Source: CAIVAT01 sp037133475
GTDB taxonomy: Bacteria > Bacteroidota > Bacteroidia > Bacteroidales > FEN-979
Reading direction: 5' to 3'
DNA length: 64,000 nucleotides
NCBI GenBank assembly: GCA_037133475.1
Contig: JBAXOB010000007.1
Location: 61,844-125,843 of the forward strand
Shown: positions 52,343 through 60,846 of the stretch, one piece after another
How the letters are laid out: each line of letters opens with the position of its first letter
How positions within the stretch are numbered: position 1 is the stretch's first letter
Made by a program: the position numbers and the translations under genes
The notes under the pieces: model-generated
Told to the model about the DNA's origin: nothing
What the model saw: the letters and a program-made list of their open reading frames with translations, nothing else
Databases searched by the model: none

Positions 52343-53773
52343 TTAAGAGAAAAAACGTTCCTCGAAATTTACAAGGTAAAGTTTTCGGGTGGCCCTGGTC
52401 ACGGCGGTGTAAAGCCACCGGCTGAATTCAAGGTTCACCATCTTGTCGTTCAGGTAGCCCTGGTCGATAAATACCGAATCCCATTGTCCTCCCTGGGTTT
52501 TGTGACAGGTCAGGGCATAGGCGAATTTAACCTGCAGGGCATTGAAATAGGGATTGGCCTTCACCTTTTCCAGTCTTTCGCGGCGGGATGGCACATCCTG
52601 GTAATCCTCCATCACCGCCTGGAACAGCCGGTTGTTATCGGGCTGGGTCAGAGCGGCCGATTCCGACATCAGGGTATCCAGGATGATTTTCACGTCAAGG
52701 TCCTTTTCATCCGGGTAATCGAGGAAACGGATGGTCACATCGGCAAACCTGAATCCATAGATCTCCTCAATGTTCCTGATGCGCTTCAGCTCCACGATGT
52801 CGCCATTGGCGACAAATCCTGCAACCGAATCGACAGGCAACCAGAAATAGTTGTTTTTGACCACCATCAGGTAATCGCCCGTTGAGATCTCCTCCTCCAG
52901 GTAAAGGATCCGGTGACGGATCTCCCGGTTGTAGATATTAGCCCGTTTGTTCGACCGGCAGATCACGACATTGTTCTCCTTTTGCGATCCCGAATAGGCA
53001 TGGTTCAGGGCCTCTTCGAGGTCCTGCCCGCTCAGCCGGGTGATGTCGCGAAACCCGTCGACTGAAAACATGGGAAAGGTGGTTTGTTTGGCCTGGATCT
53101 GCCGTCGCACGCGGGTAGCATTTACCAGTATCCCCGATTCCTTCGCCTGCCTGACCACCTCGGTCAGTTCAAAGGTGTCGATGGAAAGATGGTAGGCGCG
53201 CTGCAGGAATTCGTGGTCGAGGGCCGGACTGTGATCCAGCCCGACGGGAGGCAGCTGGGCGGCATCGCCGATAAAGAGCATCCGGCAGTTTTCACCGCTG
53301 TAAACAAACTGGAAAAGGTCGTCGAGCAGGTTACGGGATGAAAACAGGGCCCCCTCAGCCGTCATGGTGTGCTGGATCATGGAGGCCTCATCGACAATAA
53401 ACAGGGTATGCTTGTGATAGTTGACCTGTAGCTTCAGGTCGATCAATCCTTCCCGGTTGGTGCGGGCCAGGTAAATTTTACGATGGATGGTGTTGGCCTG
53501 TTTCTTCGTATAGCTTGTCAGCACCTTGGCAGCCCTCCCGGTTGGGGCAAGTAACGCCGTTTTTTTCCCAATCTGCGGCAGCACATCCACCAGAGCCTTT
53601 ACAACAGTTGTCTTCCCGGTGCCGGCATATCCCCTGAGGATAAACAGGGCGTTGGGTTGTTTCCAGGAGAGGGTAAGAAATACGGCCAATTCGCCAAGCA
53701 GCTTGTCCTGGCCATCGGTGGGTTCGTAGGGGAATTCCCTGCGCAACATGGCAATGACGCTGGTCAGGTCCAT
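52343..53773 (-). CDS. RecD-like AAA ATPase / helicase
   Basis: A 476-residue protein of the superfamily 1B type. Walker A GYAGTGKTTVVKAL is at about 45-58; Walker B FIVDEASMI, motif III LFIGDAAQLPPVG and motif VI region ALTCHKTQGGQWDSVFID follow, with WLYTAVTRATRKLYLV near the end (UvrD_C_2-type). It lacks the RecB/RecC partners and the long N-terminal part of RecD2, so it is a short stand-alone version. Role in DNA repair or recombination is inferred. Starts nine bases after the ABC permease stop; they may be cotranscribed. Confidence 0.9.
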   Translation of the reverse strand: MDLTSVIAMLRREFPYEPTDGQDKLLGELAVFLTLSWKQPNALFILRGYAGTGKTTVVKALVDVLPQIGKKTALLAPTGRAAKVLTSYTKKQANTIHRKIYLARTNREGLIDLKLQVNYHKHTLFIVDEASMIQHTMTAEGALFSSRNLLDDLFQFVYSGENCRMLFIGDAAQLPPVGLDHSPALDHEFLQRAYHLSIDTFELTEVVRQAKESGILVNATRVRRQIQAKQTTFPMFSVDGFRDITRLSGQDLEEALNHAYSGSQKENNVVICRSNKRANIYNREIRHRILYLEEEISTGDYLMVVKNNYFWLPVDSVAGFVANGDIVELKRIRNIEEIYGFRFADVTIRFLDYPDEKDLDVKIILDTLMSESAALTQPDNNRLFQAVMEDYQDVPSRRERLEKVKANPYFNALQVKFAYALTCHKTQGGQWDSVFIDQGYLNDKMVNLEFSRWLYTAVTRATRKLYLVNFEERFFS

Positions 53774-53782
53774 GACAGGTGG

Positions 53783-55027
53783 TTACTCGTAACGGAGTGA
53801 TTCGATCGGGTCAAGGTTGGCTGCCTTCCGGGCGGGGATGATCCCGCTAACCAGGGCTACGCCGAAGCAAAGGAGAACGCCGGTAACGATCCATACCCAG
53901 GGTACGATAAAGGCGCTGCCGATGAGCAGCGAGATGACATTGCCCACCAGGATGCCCAGCACAATCCCCAGGAGCCCGCCCAGCTGGCCGATCACGATCG
54001 ACTCAACCAGGAACTGGTTGCGGATCACGCGTTTGGTGGCCCCGATGGCTTTGCGGATCCCGATCTCGCGGGTACGCTCGGTAACAGACACCAGCATGAT
54101 GTTCATCAGGCCGATGGCGGCGCCCAGCAGGGTGATGGCACCGATGATGGTGGCAGCCAGGGTCACGTATTTGATGTTCTCGATCAGCATCTTGGCAATG
54201 TTGTCGCTGCGGGTGATTTCAAAAGTATCTTCAATCCCGACCGGGACCTTGCGGATATTCCGCAGGGTGGCAATCGCCTCGCCGGTGGCCGCATCCACCA
54301 TCTCGGGCCTCTTGGCCATCACATTAATATTGAACGACATGTTCGGCCGGGCAAAGTTGGTACGGACGTTGGAAACAGGGATAAAACAGGTGCGGTCGCC
54401 GCTGAATCCCATGCTGGATCCCTTCGATTTCAGCACCCCGATGATCTTGAATTTACCGGGACCGATAGAGATGATCTTCCCGATCGGATCCTCCTTGTTT
54501 TTAAACAGGTCGGTGACCAGCTGAGCTCCCAGGATGGCAGAGCTGAACCCGTAATAAACCTCGTTGGCAGTAAAGTTCCTTCCAAATTCGACCTCATCGC
54601 CCGAAGTGGCCAGGTAGTTCTCATCTGCACCGATCACCCCGACATTGGGGTTGGTCTTATTGGTGCCGTATTTCAACGTGGCGATGCCGGTAGCCCTGGT
54701 AAATATCGAGGTGAAAGCCGGGAATTCGTATCGGTCCTTAAACTCCTGCGCCTGGCTGTAAGTGATAGGCTCATACCGCTTTTCCGTGTGATCCCCCCCT
54801 CCCATGTGGATGTTCATCGACCTGTTCCGGATGGTAAAGGTGTTGGAACCCATCATTGAGAAATTCTGCGTGAGATAGTACTTGATAGAATCGGTGGCTG
54901 TCAGAATACCAACAAGGGCCATAATGCCAAACGAGATGATCAGGATGGTAAGGATTGTCCGCAGCAGATGGCTCCGGATCGAGATCAGCGAGATATTGAT
55001 ATTTTCAAGAACCAGCGAGTTTTTCAT
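53783..55027 (-). CDS. MacB-type ABC transporter permease
   Basis: A 414-residue protein: one N-terminal membrane segment (about 22-42), a large periplasmic MacB core domain (about 50-270), and a FtsX domain of three membrane segments at the C-terminus (MLVSVTERTREIGIRKAIGATKRVI is the conserved coupling stretch, here 2 parts). No ATPase gene is next to it in the window. It probably moves lipoprotein, peptide or drug from the periplasm. Its start is 18 bases after the upp stop. Confidence 0.9.
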   Translation of the reverse strand: MKNSLVLENINISLISIRSHLLRTILTILIISFGIMALVGILTATDSIKYYLTQNFSMMGSNTFTIRNRSMNIHMGGGDHTEKRYEPITYSQAQEFKDRYEFPAFTSIFTRATGIATLKYGTNKTNPNVGVIGADENYLATSGDEVEFGRNFTANEVYYGFSSAILGAQLVTDLFKNKEDPIGKIISIGPGKFKIIGVLKSKGSSMGFSGDRTCFIPVSNVRTNFARPNMSFNINVMAKRPEMVDAATGEAIATLRNIRKVPVGIEDTFEITRSDNIAKMLIENIKYVTLAATIIGAITLLGAAIGLMNIMLVSVTERTREIGIRKAIGATKRVIRNQFLVESIVIGQLGGLLGIVLGILVGNVISLLIGSAFIVPWVWIVTGVLLCFGVALVSGIIPARKAANLDPIESLRYE

Positions 55028-55045
55028 ACCGTGTTTTTCATTACA

Positions 55046-55696
55046 TTAAAATTTCTTGCCATAGGCAAGATCGCCCGCATCTCCGAGACCCGGGACGATA
55101 TAGGATTGGGCGGTCATCTCATCGTCAATGGCGGCAACCCACAGGGTAATATCCTGCTGGGGCAGGTTCTTCTTTATGTAATCAATTCCCTCCACGCTGG
55201 CTACCGCAGCCACGATATGGGTATGTCTGGGCTTTCCATGGCTGATCAGCTCACGGTATGCCAGGGCCATCGAAGAACCGGAGGCAAGCATCGTATCGCA
55301 CAGGATCACCACCTTCTCCTCGATCTCCGTCACCGAAGCATATTCCATACTGACTGAAAAGGTTCCATCCTTGTGATGGCGGCGGAAAGCCGAAATGAAG
55401 GCATTGCCCGACTTGTCGAAATAGTTCAGGAAGCCCTGGTGGAAAGGAAGACCTGCGCGCAGAATGGTCGCTAAAACAGGATAATCGATCAGCATGGGCA
55501 CATTGGCAATGCCAAGTTGGGTAACGACCTCCCTGGTTTCATAGGCAAGCTCCCTGCTTATTTCATAGGCAAAAATCCCACCCAGCCGTTCCAGGGTATA
55601 GCGAAACCTTAAACTGTCCTTCTGAATCTCCGCATCCCTCAACTCGGCGATAAACTGGTTGACGATGGAATTACCCGACGATATGTTATGAACCAT
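55046..55696 (-). CDS. upp: Uracil phosphoribosyltransferase
   Basis: Salvage enzyme that joins uracil and PRPP to give UMP. A 216-residue protein with the PRPP-binding loop CDTMLASGSSMALAYREL, ATILRAGLPFHQG and the uracil-binding tail VPGLGDAGDLAYG. Length is normal. It has its own -7 box (TATTTTTG) at 55723-55730. Followed by the ABC permease. Confidence 0.95.
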   Translation of the reverse strand: MVHNISSGNSIVNQFIAELRDAEIQKDSLRFRYTLERLGGIFAYEISRELAYETREVVTQLGIANVPMLIDYPVLATILRAGLPFHQGFLNYFDKSGNAFISAFRRHHKDGTFSVSMEYASVTEIEEKVVILCDTMLASGSSMALAYRELISHGKPRHTHIVAAVASVEGIDYIKKNLPQQDITLWVAAIDDEMTAQSYIVPGLGDAGDLAYGKKF

Positions 55697-55722
55697 TTTC
55701 TTGAAGTTTTATGTTACATTCA

Positions 55723-55730
55723 CAAAAATA
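55723..55730 (-). promoter_or_regulatory. -7 box TATTTTTG before upp
   Basis: Minus-strand TAnnTTTG match, 26 bases before the ATG at 55696. Confidence 0.5.
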
Positions 55731-55744
55731 GCATTTTTTCCCTT

Positions 55745-56677
55745 TTACCTGAATTTACGGGCAAAATAAAGCAACCGGCTGACAGGTCCCGGCAACCGGT
55801 TTATCCGGACGGCGGGATAAGTAACCTCTTCTGCGCCAAATCCCTTGTAAAACCTGCCCAGGTTGGGATCATTTCCCCCTTCAAAATCGAGGATGTCGTA
55901 TTTGCCTGCATTCTCCGCCAGGAAATGGTCGATCAGCCTGAACATGGCCCCGTTCTCCCGGGCCCGGGGCGCCGAGGCAGCAAAAAGAAAGCAGACATGT
56001 CCATGGTCGAAAAGGAAGAAGGCAGCTGCGCAAAGGGTCCCCCTGTTGTCGGAAACCCCCGAAATATAACCGAGCCGGTGTTCCAGGCAATAGTTGATCA
56101 GGTTGCTGATGATCGCGTAATGAGCCGGCAGCAGCTTTCCCTCCTTTTTCCCGAAGTTAACCCTGAAGAGCTCAACCAGCGCCTTTGTCGTTATTTCCCG
56201 GCTTGTTGAAAGCCCCGTCTCCGCAGCCTTCCTGATGTTTCTTTTCGTATTCTGGGCATACCTGCCCGATATCGTTGCATATTCCTGTGCGATGCTGAGT
56301 TCATGATTTACCCGCTGAGTCACGTTGAACCTCTCCACTGGGAGGTTATTCATAGCGTTCAGCTGGATTTCGGCAAACCTGAATGCAGGCGGTATGGCAG
56401 CGATGAACCGCTCAGCATCCGCCGCACCTGCCGTTGTCCTGGAAAACAGCCCGAGTTGCTGCGTAAAATAGGGTTGATAAAGGTAACGGATCCCCCATTT
56501 CCGGTTGTGGGTCAAAGGGAAAACGCTGGAATAATCCTCTTCCGCCAGGGCCTCCCAGCCGGGACAAACCACGTCGAGATACCATGAATAGCCGTATACC
56601 CTGCCGTTGACAGCGTTGCTGATACATTCATCCCATCGGGGTTTGTCTATTTCGGTATGCCGCAAATACTGAATCAT
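55745..56677 (-). CDS. FemAB/GNAT-like acyltransferase
   Basis: About 310 residues from the ATG at 56677 (MIQYLRHTEI), which lies eight bases after the stop of the upstream gene; the frame is open 63 bases further. It has a FemAB-like plan of two GNAT folds: WDECISNAVNGRVYGYSWYL at the start, YAQNTKRNIRKAAE in the middle, and a C-terminal GNAT-like half (CFLFAASAPRARENGAMFRL, FEGGNDPNLGRFYKGFGAE). Such proteins transfer an amino acid or acyl group to peptidoglycan or a polysaccharide. The exact substrate is unknown. Paired with the deacetylase-like gene. Confidence 0.8.
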   Translation of the reverse strand: MIQYLRHTEIDKPRWDECISNAVNGRVYGYSWYLDVVCPGWEALAEEDYSSVFPLTHNRKWGIRYLYQPYFTQQLGLFSRTTAGAADAERFIAAIPPAFRFAEIQLNAMNNLPVERFNVTQRVNHELSIAQEYATISGRYAQNTKRNIRKAAETGLSTSREITTKALVELFRVNFGKKEGKLLPAHYAIISNLINYCLEHRLGYISGVSDNRGTLCAAAFFLFDHGHVCFLFAASAPRARENGAMFRLIDHFLAENAGKYDILDFEGGNDPNLGRFYKGFGAEEVTYPAVRINRLPGPVSRLLYFARKFR

Positions 56678-56685
56678 CTGTTTTT

Positions 56686-57993
56686 TCAGGTGGATGCCAG
56701 GTGAACCATCTCCTCGAAAACCCTTCGCCAGCCGAGCCACCTGCCTTTATCCGTAAGGCTTTCATTGTGCCACAGGCTGACGAAATCGCCGTTGACCGAT
56801 TTGACTGTACGGATCAGGCTGGCGGCTTTTTCAAGGCCTTTTTCAGGGTTTAGACGAAGTTTATCCTTTAACGTTACATCCATCATGATAACCGGGTGAA
56901 TCATCAGCGAGGTGAGGATGTTCCTCGAGATGTCAAAAAACGGGTACGGGATGGAAATGCCGGCACGAAACCCGGGTTGCGACGAATAGCCCATCGAATA
57001 ATCATCCCTGATTCCCACCTGGTTTAATGCACGATAGGTTCTCGGGATCGATATTTTCAGGAAATGTTGCCTGCTGTTGACGATGTTTCGTTCAACCACC
57101 TCGCTTAACCCATCACATTCGGACTGGAGTTTCAGGTAATGCTTGTTTGAGGAGAGCGACGGATGGATACCGACTCCCTGGTGGAGGTCAAGTTTTCGGA
57201 TCAGCCGGTGAAAGGTCTTTGAACCGGTGGTTACATTGTTATCGTCCCCGCCGTAATCAGCAAAAAGCATGAAATACAACGGTTTTACGCCATATTTTTC
57301 ATGAATTTCGCTGATATAGTCGAAGGTATCATACGGGTCTTTTCTTATCCTGGCGAGGACCTGCAGCCTGTGCAGGATGCCGGTCAATTCAAAATACATC
57401 AACGACCTGCCTATTCCTCCTAAAGTTCTCAGCAAGGGACGGCAGCGATAACAAAAGGCATGATCAACATCGATGGTCGGAACAAACCGGTATTCCCTCT
57501 GCCTGATCTGTAGCAGGGGAAATTGGCGCAGCAGCAGTTTCCCGACCATGTTTGTCCAGTGATGGACCACCGGGATCTCCAGGAACCTTCCCTCCCAGGC
57601 TGCGCTCGCGGTGACCGGGAAACGGCCGTAAGTATCCTTCATGTAGGGAAGATATTCCTCATACCGGCTTACCATGAAAAAAGCTGCGGAAAAGGGATCA
57701 TAAGGAAGCGGAAACCCGGGACTTTCCGTTTGAAAAAGCACCGGGACGGAGTCAAACCAGGTTGTTTTCACCCCCAACTGACGGATCCCCTCTTCAAAAA
57801 GCAGGCCGGAGGGTTCAATGTTCAGTGCATCGGGAAAAAGATCGGCCGAATAGGCGATTTTAGGGCCCTGGTGAAGACGAAACTGGTCAACTGAAGTAGT
57901 CAGTTCAACCTCCAGACCGAGCATCTCCCTGAGCATCAGATCAACGGTGTATCTGAGCCGGTTGGTGATGCCGGAGGCTAAGAATAGCAGCAT
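56686..57993 (-). CDS. Polysaccharide deacetylase-like protein (DUF7033 plus NodB-type core)
   Basis: A 435-residue protein. The N-terminal 100 residues resemble DUF7033; the rest is a polysaccharide deacetylase-type domain with PTIDVDHAF (metal and catalytic Asp), VGIHPSLSSN (His) and SLWHNES near the end. It has no clear signal peptide. It probably acts on a cell-surface glycan, together with the FemAB-like protein encoded directly downstream. Assignment rests on these motifs; activity is inferred. Confidence 0.82.
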   Translation of the reverse strand: MLLFLASGITNRLRYTVDLMLREMLGLEVELTTSVDQFRLHQGPKIAYSADLFPDALNIEPSGLLFEEGIRQLGVKTTWFDSVPVLFQTESPGFPLPYDPFSAAFFMVSRYEEYLPYMKDTYGRFPVTASAAWEGRFLEIPVVHHWTNMVGKLLLRQFPLLQIRQREYRFVPTIDVDHAFCYRCRPLLRTLGGIGRSLMYFELTGILHRLQVLARIRKDPYDTFDYISEIHEKYGVKPLYFMLFADYGGDDNNVTTGSKTFHRLIRKLDLHQGVGIHPSLSSNKHYLKLQSECDGLSEVVERNIVNSRQHFLKISIPRTYRALNQVGIRDDYSMGYSSQPGFRAGISIPYPFFDISRNILTSLMIHPVIMMDVTLKDKLRLNPEKGLEKAASLIRTVKSVNGDFVSLWHNESLTDKGRWLGWRRVFEEMVHLAST

Positions 57994-58046
57994 AAGTATC
58001 CATTTTGGTAAGTGCGGCCAATTTACATAAAAAACAAAAACTTTCG

Positions 58047-58054
58047 TACTTTTG
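58047..58054 (+). promoter_or_regulatory. -7 box TACTTTTG before dnaX
   Basis: TAnnTTTG match 26 bases before the ATG at 58081. Confidence 0.6.
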
Positions 58055-58080
58055 AATGATATTTAAGAACCGGATTTCAT

Positions 58081-59901
58081 ATGGAGAATTTTATCGTTTC
58101 AGCCCGAAAATACCGTCCCCAGACCTTTGATACCGTGGTGGGTCAGAAGTCGATCACCAATACCCTCAAGAATGCCATCAAGAACAACCAGCTGGCCCAG
58201 GCCTTTCTATTCTGCGGTCCCAGGGGAGTCGGCAAGACCACCTGTGCGAGGATCCTGGCCAAAACCATCAACTGCGAGAACATCTCATCCGCCATCGAAG
58301 CCTGTGATCACTGCCCCTCCTGCGTTTCATTCAACGAAAACGCCTCCTTCAACATCTATGAGCTCGACGGCGCTTCGAACAACTCGGTTGACGACATCCG
58401 GACCCTGGTCGAGCAGGTGCGCATCCCCCCGCAGATGGGCCGGTACAAGGTCTATATCATCGATGAAGTCCACATGTTGTCGGCCTCTGCCTTCAACGCA
58501 TTCCTGAAAACACTGGAAGAGCCGCCCCCCTATGCGAAATTCATCCTGGCAACTACCGAGAAACACAAGATCCTGCCCACCATCCTTTCGCGTTGCCAGA
58601 TCTTCGATTTCAAAAGAATTACCGTCGACGATATTGCCGGCCACCTGATGCATGTATCCGAAAAAGAACATATCACGGTCGAGGAGAATGCGCTCCACAT
58701 CATCGCGCAGAAAGCCGACGGGGCCATGCGCGACGCCCTGTCGATCTTTGACCAGCTCGTCAGTTTTGCGGGGAACACCCTCACCTACAATACCGTCCTG
58801 GAGAATCTCAACGTTCTCGACTATGAGTATTTTTTCAAGATCACCGACCAGATCCTGGCAGGCGATATTCCAGGTTCGCTGCTCACCATCAACGACATCA
58901 TCGACAAGGGTTTTGAGGGGCAGCATTTCCTGATCGGCTTCGGCGAACACCTGCGCAACCTGCTGGTGTGCAAGGATGCCGCCACCGCCAGGTTGCTTGA
59001 GACGGCCCCCTCCATCCGGAATCATTACGTGGAACAGGCTAAACGTTGCCAGGTCCATTTCCTGATCAAGGTTCTTGATATCAACAACCGTTGTGACCTG
59101 AGTTATAAGACCAGCAACAACAGGAGGCTGCACCTGGAATTGTCGGTGATGCAGATGTGCGCCCTCGTGCTCTGGCAGGATGGCGATCAGGCTCCCTCCA
59201 AACCTGCTGCCATCCCGCCTGTCGCAATCCAGCCCCAGGCGGTTCCCGTGCCTGCGGCAACGACCACCGGCACGGCAAGGGCAGTGGTCCCGGAGCCAGC
59301 CCAAAACCATCCCGTCGATCCCGTCGCAGTACCTCAGCACTCGGAATCAACGGAAACTCCCCCGGCAGCCGGTACACCATCCGGCGCAGTAGCGCCTAAA
59401 AAACCGGTGGAACCTGTAAAGATGCGCGACATTAAACACGATTTCAACAGCACCACCTCCATCCGGAAACCGGTACCAAAAACAGGCCCGGGTTCCGGAC
59501 TGCCGGATGATGACCAGGCTCTCAATGAAACTGCTACTCCCTTCACACCCGATGAACTTATCCTATGCTGGGAGGAGTTTGCCGACTCACTGAAAATTTC
59601 CTCTCCCCACCTTTATTCAACCCTGAAAAGCTCGCGCCCCGTGCTGAATGCCGGGTGGAACATCGAATTTACCCTCGGCAACAAGGTGCTCGAAGAGGAG
59701 CTTACCATGCGGAAAACCGAAATGATGGAGTTTCTGCGTGCCAGGCTCAACAACTTCAAGATCCAGCTTACCACGCACATTGCCGAAAACCTGAAAAGTG
59801 CCAGGCCTTACACCGATAAACAAAAATTCGACCAGATGGTTCAGAAAAACCCGGCACTGAACACCCTGAAGGACGAGCTGGGGCTGGAAATCGAATATTG
59901 A
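58081..59901 (+). CDS. dnaX: DNA polymerase III subunit gamma/tau
   Basis: The clamp-loader ATPase. The 606-residue protein has Walker A GPRGVGKT at 46-53, a zinc module with Cys65, Cys75, Cys78 and Cys81, Walker B IIDEVHML, and the sensor-1 SRC motif. After residue 370 comes a Pro/Ala-rich linker, then a tau-like C-terminal region (about 490-606). I saw no convincing slippery site for a gamma product. The PfkB kinase gene starts three bases downstream, so the two are probably cotranscribed. Confidence 0.96.
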   Translation: MENFIVSARKYRPQTFDTVVGQKSITNTLKNAIKNNQLAQAFLFCGPRGVGKTTCARILAKTINCENISSAIEACDHCPSCVSFNENASFNIYELDGASNNSVDDIRTLVEQVRIPPQMGRYKVYIIDEVHMLSASAFNAFLKTLEEPPPYAKFILATTEKHKILPTILSRCQIFDFKRITVDDIAGHLMHVSEKEHITVEENALHIIAQKADGAMRDALSIFDQLVSFAGNTLTYNTVLENLNVLDYEYFFKITDQILAGDIPGSLLTINDIIDKGFEGQHFLIGFGEHLRNLLVCKDAATARLLETAPSIRNHYVEQAKRCQVHFLIKVLDINNRCDLSYKTSNNRRLHLELSVMQMCALVLWQDGDQAPSKPAAIPPVAIQPQAVPVPAATTTGTARAVVPEPAQNHPVDPVAVPQHSESTETPPAAGTPSGAVAPKKPVEPVKMRDIKHDFNSTTSIRKPVPKTGPGSGLPDDDQALNETATPFTPDELILCWEEFADSLKISSPHLYSTLKSSRPVLNAGWNIEFTLGNKVLEEELTMRKTEMMEFLRARLNNFKIQLTTHIAENLKSARPYTDKQKFDQMVQKNPALNTLKDELGLEIEY

Positions 59902-59904
59902 CCC

Positions 59905-60828
59905 ATGAATGAAACCGACACAAGGGTCTTTTGCATCGGTGAGACCGTCCTTGATATTATCTTCAGCGAAAACCAGCCCGTTGCCGCCAAACCCGGTGGC
60001 TCCATGCTGAACTCGTCCGTATCGCTGGGGAGAGCCGGGGTACGCGTTGATTTCATCAGCGCCCTGGGCAACGACCATGCCGGTGACCTGGTGATGGATT
60101 TCCTGGCAGAAAATCATGTCTCCACCGGTGGCATCCTGCGGTACCATGACTGGAATACATCGCTGGCACTGGCTTTTCTAGACAAGCAGCGGAATGCTGA
60201 ATATACCTTCTACAAGGAGTTTCCCGGCGATGAGAGGTGGTTTTCTCCGCCTGCCACAGCCCAGGGAGATATCATCCTCTTCGGTTCATTTTTTGCCCTC
60301 ACGGAAAGGATACGGGAACCCATCCTCTCCTTTATCAGGCAGGCCAGGAGGTCGGGAGCATTCATTATCTATGATCCAAACTTCCGCAGGTCGCATCTTG
60401 CCGGACTTGAAAAAACCAGGCCCATGATCATCGAGAATATCGCTGTTGCCGACCTGGTGCGGGGTTCCGATGAAGATTTTCAACATATATTTTCGGCAAA
60501 CACGGCCCTTGAAGCCTATCGCCATCTTGCGGAGGCCGGATGCCCCTCGCTGGTTTATACAAAAAACAAGGCGGGGGTTGAATGGATCAGTCCTTTAGGC
60601 CACCATGTTGCGGCAGTTCCCCAAATCGACCCGGTGAGCACCATTGGCGCCGGGGATGCCTTCAATGCAGGTATCATCCATGCACTGCTGCAGGAAAAAG
60701 GTAATCCATCGTCGTTCAACCCTGATCATATCCTCCGTACCGCCATAAAATTTTCAGAAAATGTCTGCATGAGCATGGACAACTACATTTCAGCGGAGTT
60801 TGCCGGTACCCTTCGCACGAAGCGATAA
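59905..60828 (+). CDS. PfkB-family carbohydrate kinase
   Basis: A 307-residue sugar kinase of the ribokinase/fructokinase type: FCIGETVLDIIFSE at the N-terminus, substrate-loop KPGGSMLNSSVSLGRAG and the C-terminal catalytic signature TIGAGDAFNAGI with the base Asp. It phosphorylates a sugar with ATP; fructose is a guess from overall resemblance. It is directly downstream of dnaX, a link that probably reflects only shared transcription. Confidence 0.92.
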   Translation: MNETDTRVFCIGETVLDIIFSENQPVAAKPGGSMLNSSVSLGRAGVRVDFISALGNDHAGDLVMDFLAENHVSTGGILRYHDWNTSLALAFLDKQRNAEYTFYKEFPGDERWFSPPATAQGDIILFGSFFALTERIREPILSFIRQARRSGAFIIYDPNFRRSHLAGLEKTRPMIIENIAVADLVRGSDEDFQHIFSANTALEAYRHLAEAGCPSLVYTKNKAGVEWISPLGHHVAAVPQIDPVSTIGAGDAFNAGIIHALLQEKGNPSSFNPDHILRTAIKFSENVCMSMDNYISAEFAGTLRTKR

Positions 60829-60846
60829 GGTCATTCCTCCCCGTTT

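Noticed and set aside
52336..52345. Palindrome TTAACGTTAA between two convergent genes
   Set aside because: Ten bases only, at a gene end without U-run or promoter; likely chance.
59398..59403. A6 run in dnaX as a programmed frameshift site
   Set aside because: In the reading frame it is CCT AAA AAA CCG; a -1 slip would move the first Lys codon onto TAA, so the classic A-AAA-AAG arrangement is absent.
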